Below, piece by piece: positions 15,423-16,229 of a stretch of 16,229 nt of DNA (its first letter is position 1; each line of letters begins with the position of its first letter). Origin of the DNA: Chloroflexota bacterium (GTDB lineage: Bacteria > Chloroflexota > Anaerolineae > Anaerolineales > UBA11858); assembly GCA_030666985.1 (NCBI GenBank), contig DAOUWT010000027.1, positions 1 to 16,229 of the forward strand, in the 5' to 3' direction. Under the pieces are notes generated by a model. The model saw only the letters and a program-made list of their open reading frames with translations. It made no database searches and was not told the origin of the DNA. The position numbers and the translations under genes were made by a program.

Positions 15423-16229
15423 ATGGCTAAAGACGCAATTTATAGGTCAGGTGGCAAAGACCTTACTAGCAAGGTTGTCCCCCTTGCTTTCTTGACCGCC
15501 CGCCTAATCCTCTTCCTCTCTCTCCCCCTAGAAGGCATTCGGAGTTTCGGCGACTATTGGGACTACACTCTCTTGGCGAAATTAGGCTGGCCTTTTTGGG
15601 ATATCTGGGTAGAGTATCCGCCCTTATTCCCTTTTCTGTCACGTTTGCTGTTCCAGTTAGCGGGGGGACGCCCGCATTCCTACGAATACCTTTTGGCATT
15701 GCTCTTCTCGGTGGCCCAAGCTGGGAATCTTTACCTCTTTCTGAAACTAGCCGAAAAAATCCATCCCCCCCAGGAAATGCAGCAGCGTGGGATGGCCTAT
15801 TTCGCCCTCCTGATAGGCTTGTTCTATGGATGGGCCTATTTCGATCCCTTGGCGGTCATGGCCCTCTTGCTGGGTCTATATTGGCTGCTGACCGAACGCG
15901 ACATCCCGGCCGCTCTGGCTTTGGGACTCGGAGCGTTGACTAAGTGGTTCCCCATCTTAGCGTTGGCCGCGGTTTGGAAATGGCGTCCCCCGCACCAGGC
16001 TCTCAAGATCACGCTCATTGCCCTGGGGATAATCACCCTCGCGTGGGGAGGGCTTTACGCGCTCTCTCCCGAAATGACTAAGGCTTCTCTGGCTTCTCAA
16101 GGCGCCAAAGGTTCCTGGGAGACAGTTTGGGCCCTGATTGACGGGAACATCCGCACCGGGAACTTCGGCCCCGACGCTGATCGTACCCTTCCCCCCACCG
16201 CCTACCAGCCCATTGGAAATCCGCCCCGC
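15423..16229 (+). CDS. GT87-like (DUF2029-type) membrane protein, cut by the right edge
   Basis: From the ATG at 15423, 269 residues are visible and the frame is open at the edge. AGGAGGG ends nine bases before the start and follows directly on the previous TAG, so coupling is likely. The first helix (about 20-36) is followed by SFGDYWDYTLLAKLGWPFWD (D44, D47) and VEYPPLFPFLSRLLF. The EYPPL motif after an Asp-rich loop is a GT87/DUF2029 hallmark. A later helix carries LGALTKWFPIL (about 169-179), the Lys signature of the same family. The expected role is a polyprenyl-phosphate-mannose-type transferase acting outside the membrane. DNA here is much more GC-rich than in the two genes before it. 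Confidence 0.8.
   Translation, partial: MAKDAIYRSGGKDLTSKVVPLAFLTARLILFLSLPLEGIRSFGDYWDYTLLAKLGWPFWDIWVEYPPLFPFLSRLLFQLAGGRPHSYEYLLALLFSVAQAGNLYLFLKLAEKIHPPQEMQQRGMAYFALLIGLFYGWAYFDPLAVMALLLGLYWLLTERDIPAALALGLGALTKWFPILALAAVWKWRPPHQALKITLIALGIITLAWGGLYALSPEMTKASLASQGAKGSWETVWALIDGNIRTGNFGPDADRTLPPTAYQPIGNPPR

Overview
The window looks like chromosomal DNA of a Chloroflexota bacterium, probably of the Anaerolineae. The main clue is the leftmost gene. It encodes a TPR protein with a long acidic tail full of PDWL/AWL motifs, including a DEDATMAWLESLAAKRG block of a kind I remember from Anaerolineae TPR proteins. The placement rests on memory of the family, not on a search. No tRNA, rRNA, CRISPR array, transposase or phage gene is visible.

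Layout: (1) 1-2508, minus strand: the TPR/acidic-repeat protein, cut by the left edge, with its own sigma70-type promoter. (2) 2705-4312, minus strand: a GT-C type membrane glycosyltransferase-like protein with an apparently leaderless promoter. (3) 4313-4509: a divergent intergenic region holding a G/C-rich hairpin repeat. (4) 4510-16229, plus strand: seven genes. These are a YfhO-family protein, a compact GT87-like protein, a D-x-D-M-W-W-H-L type multispanning protein, a membrane-embedded spermidine-synthase-like protein, a paralogue of the minus-strand GT-C protein, a GT39-like protein, and a second GT87-like protein cut by the right edge. Three of the plus-strand genes (7003-11796) overlap or nearly touch and should form one transcript. 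The last two (13799 onward) are also tightly spaced.

Working together: seven of the nine genes encode polytopic membrane proteins that resemble lipid-phosphate-sugar dependent (GT-C) glycosyltransferases or YfhO-like relatives. Most have an acidic residue pair in the first outward loop, and several end in a soluble outward domain. This suggests a locus for decorating an extracytoplasmic glycan, glycolipid or glycoprotein. No substrate can be read from the sequence. The spermidine-synthase-like gene inside this run is the odd member.

Signs of rearrangement: a decayed second copy of the 3' end of the 7926-9407 gene lies at 11831-12006, followed by a short ORF that looks like the beginning of a family-2 glycosyltransferase. 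The spermidine-synthase-like gene therefore sits between an intact and a broken copy of the same sequence. Base composition also shifts sharply: very GC-rich inside the YfhO gene, clearly AT-rich over roughly 12000-15400, and GC-rich again from about 15430. This suggests the locus was assembled from pieces of different origin.
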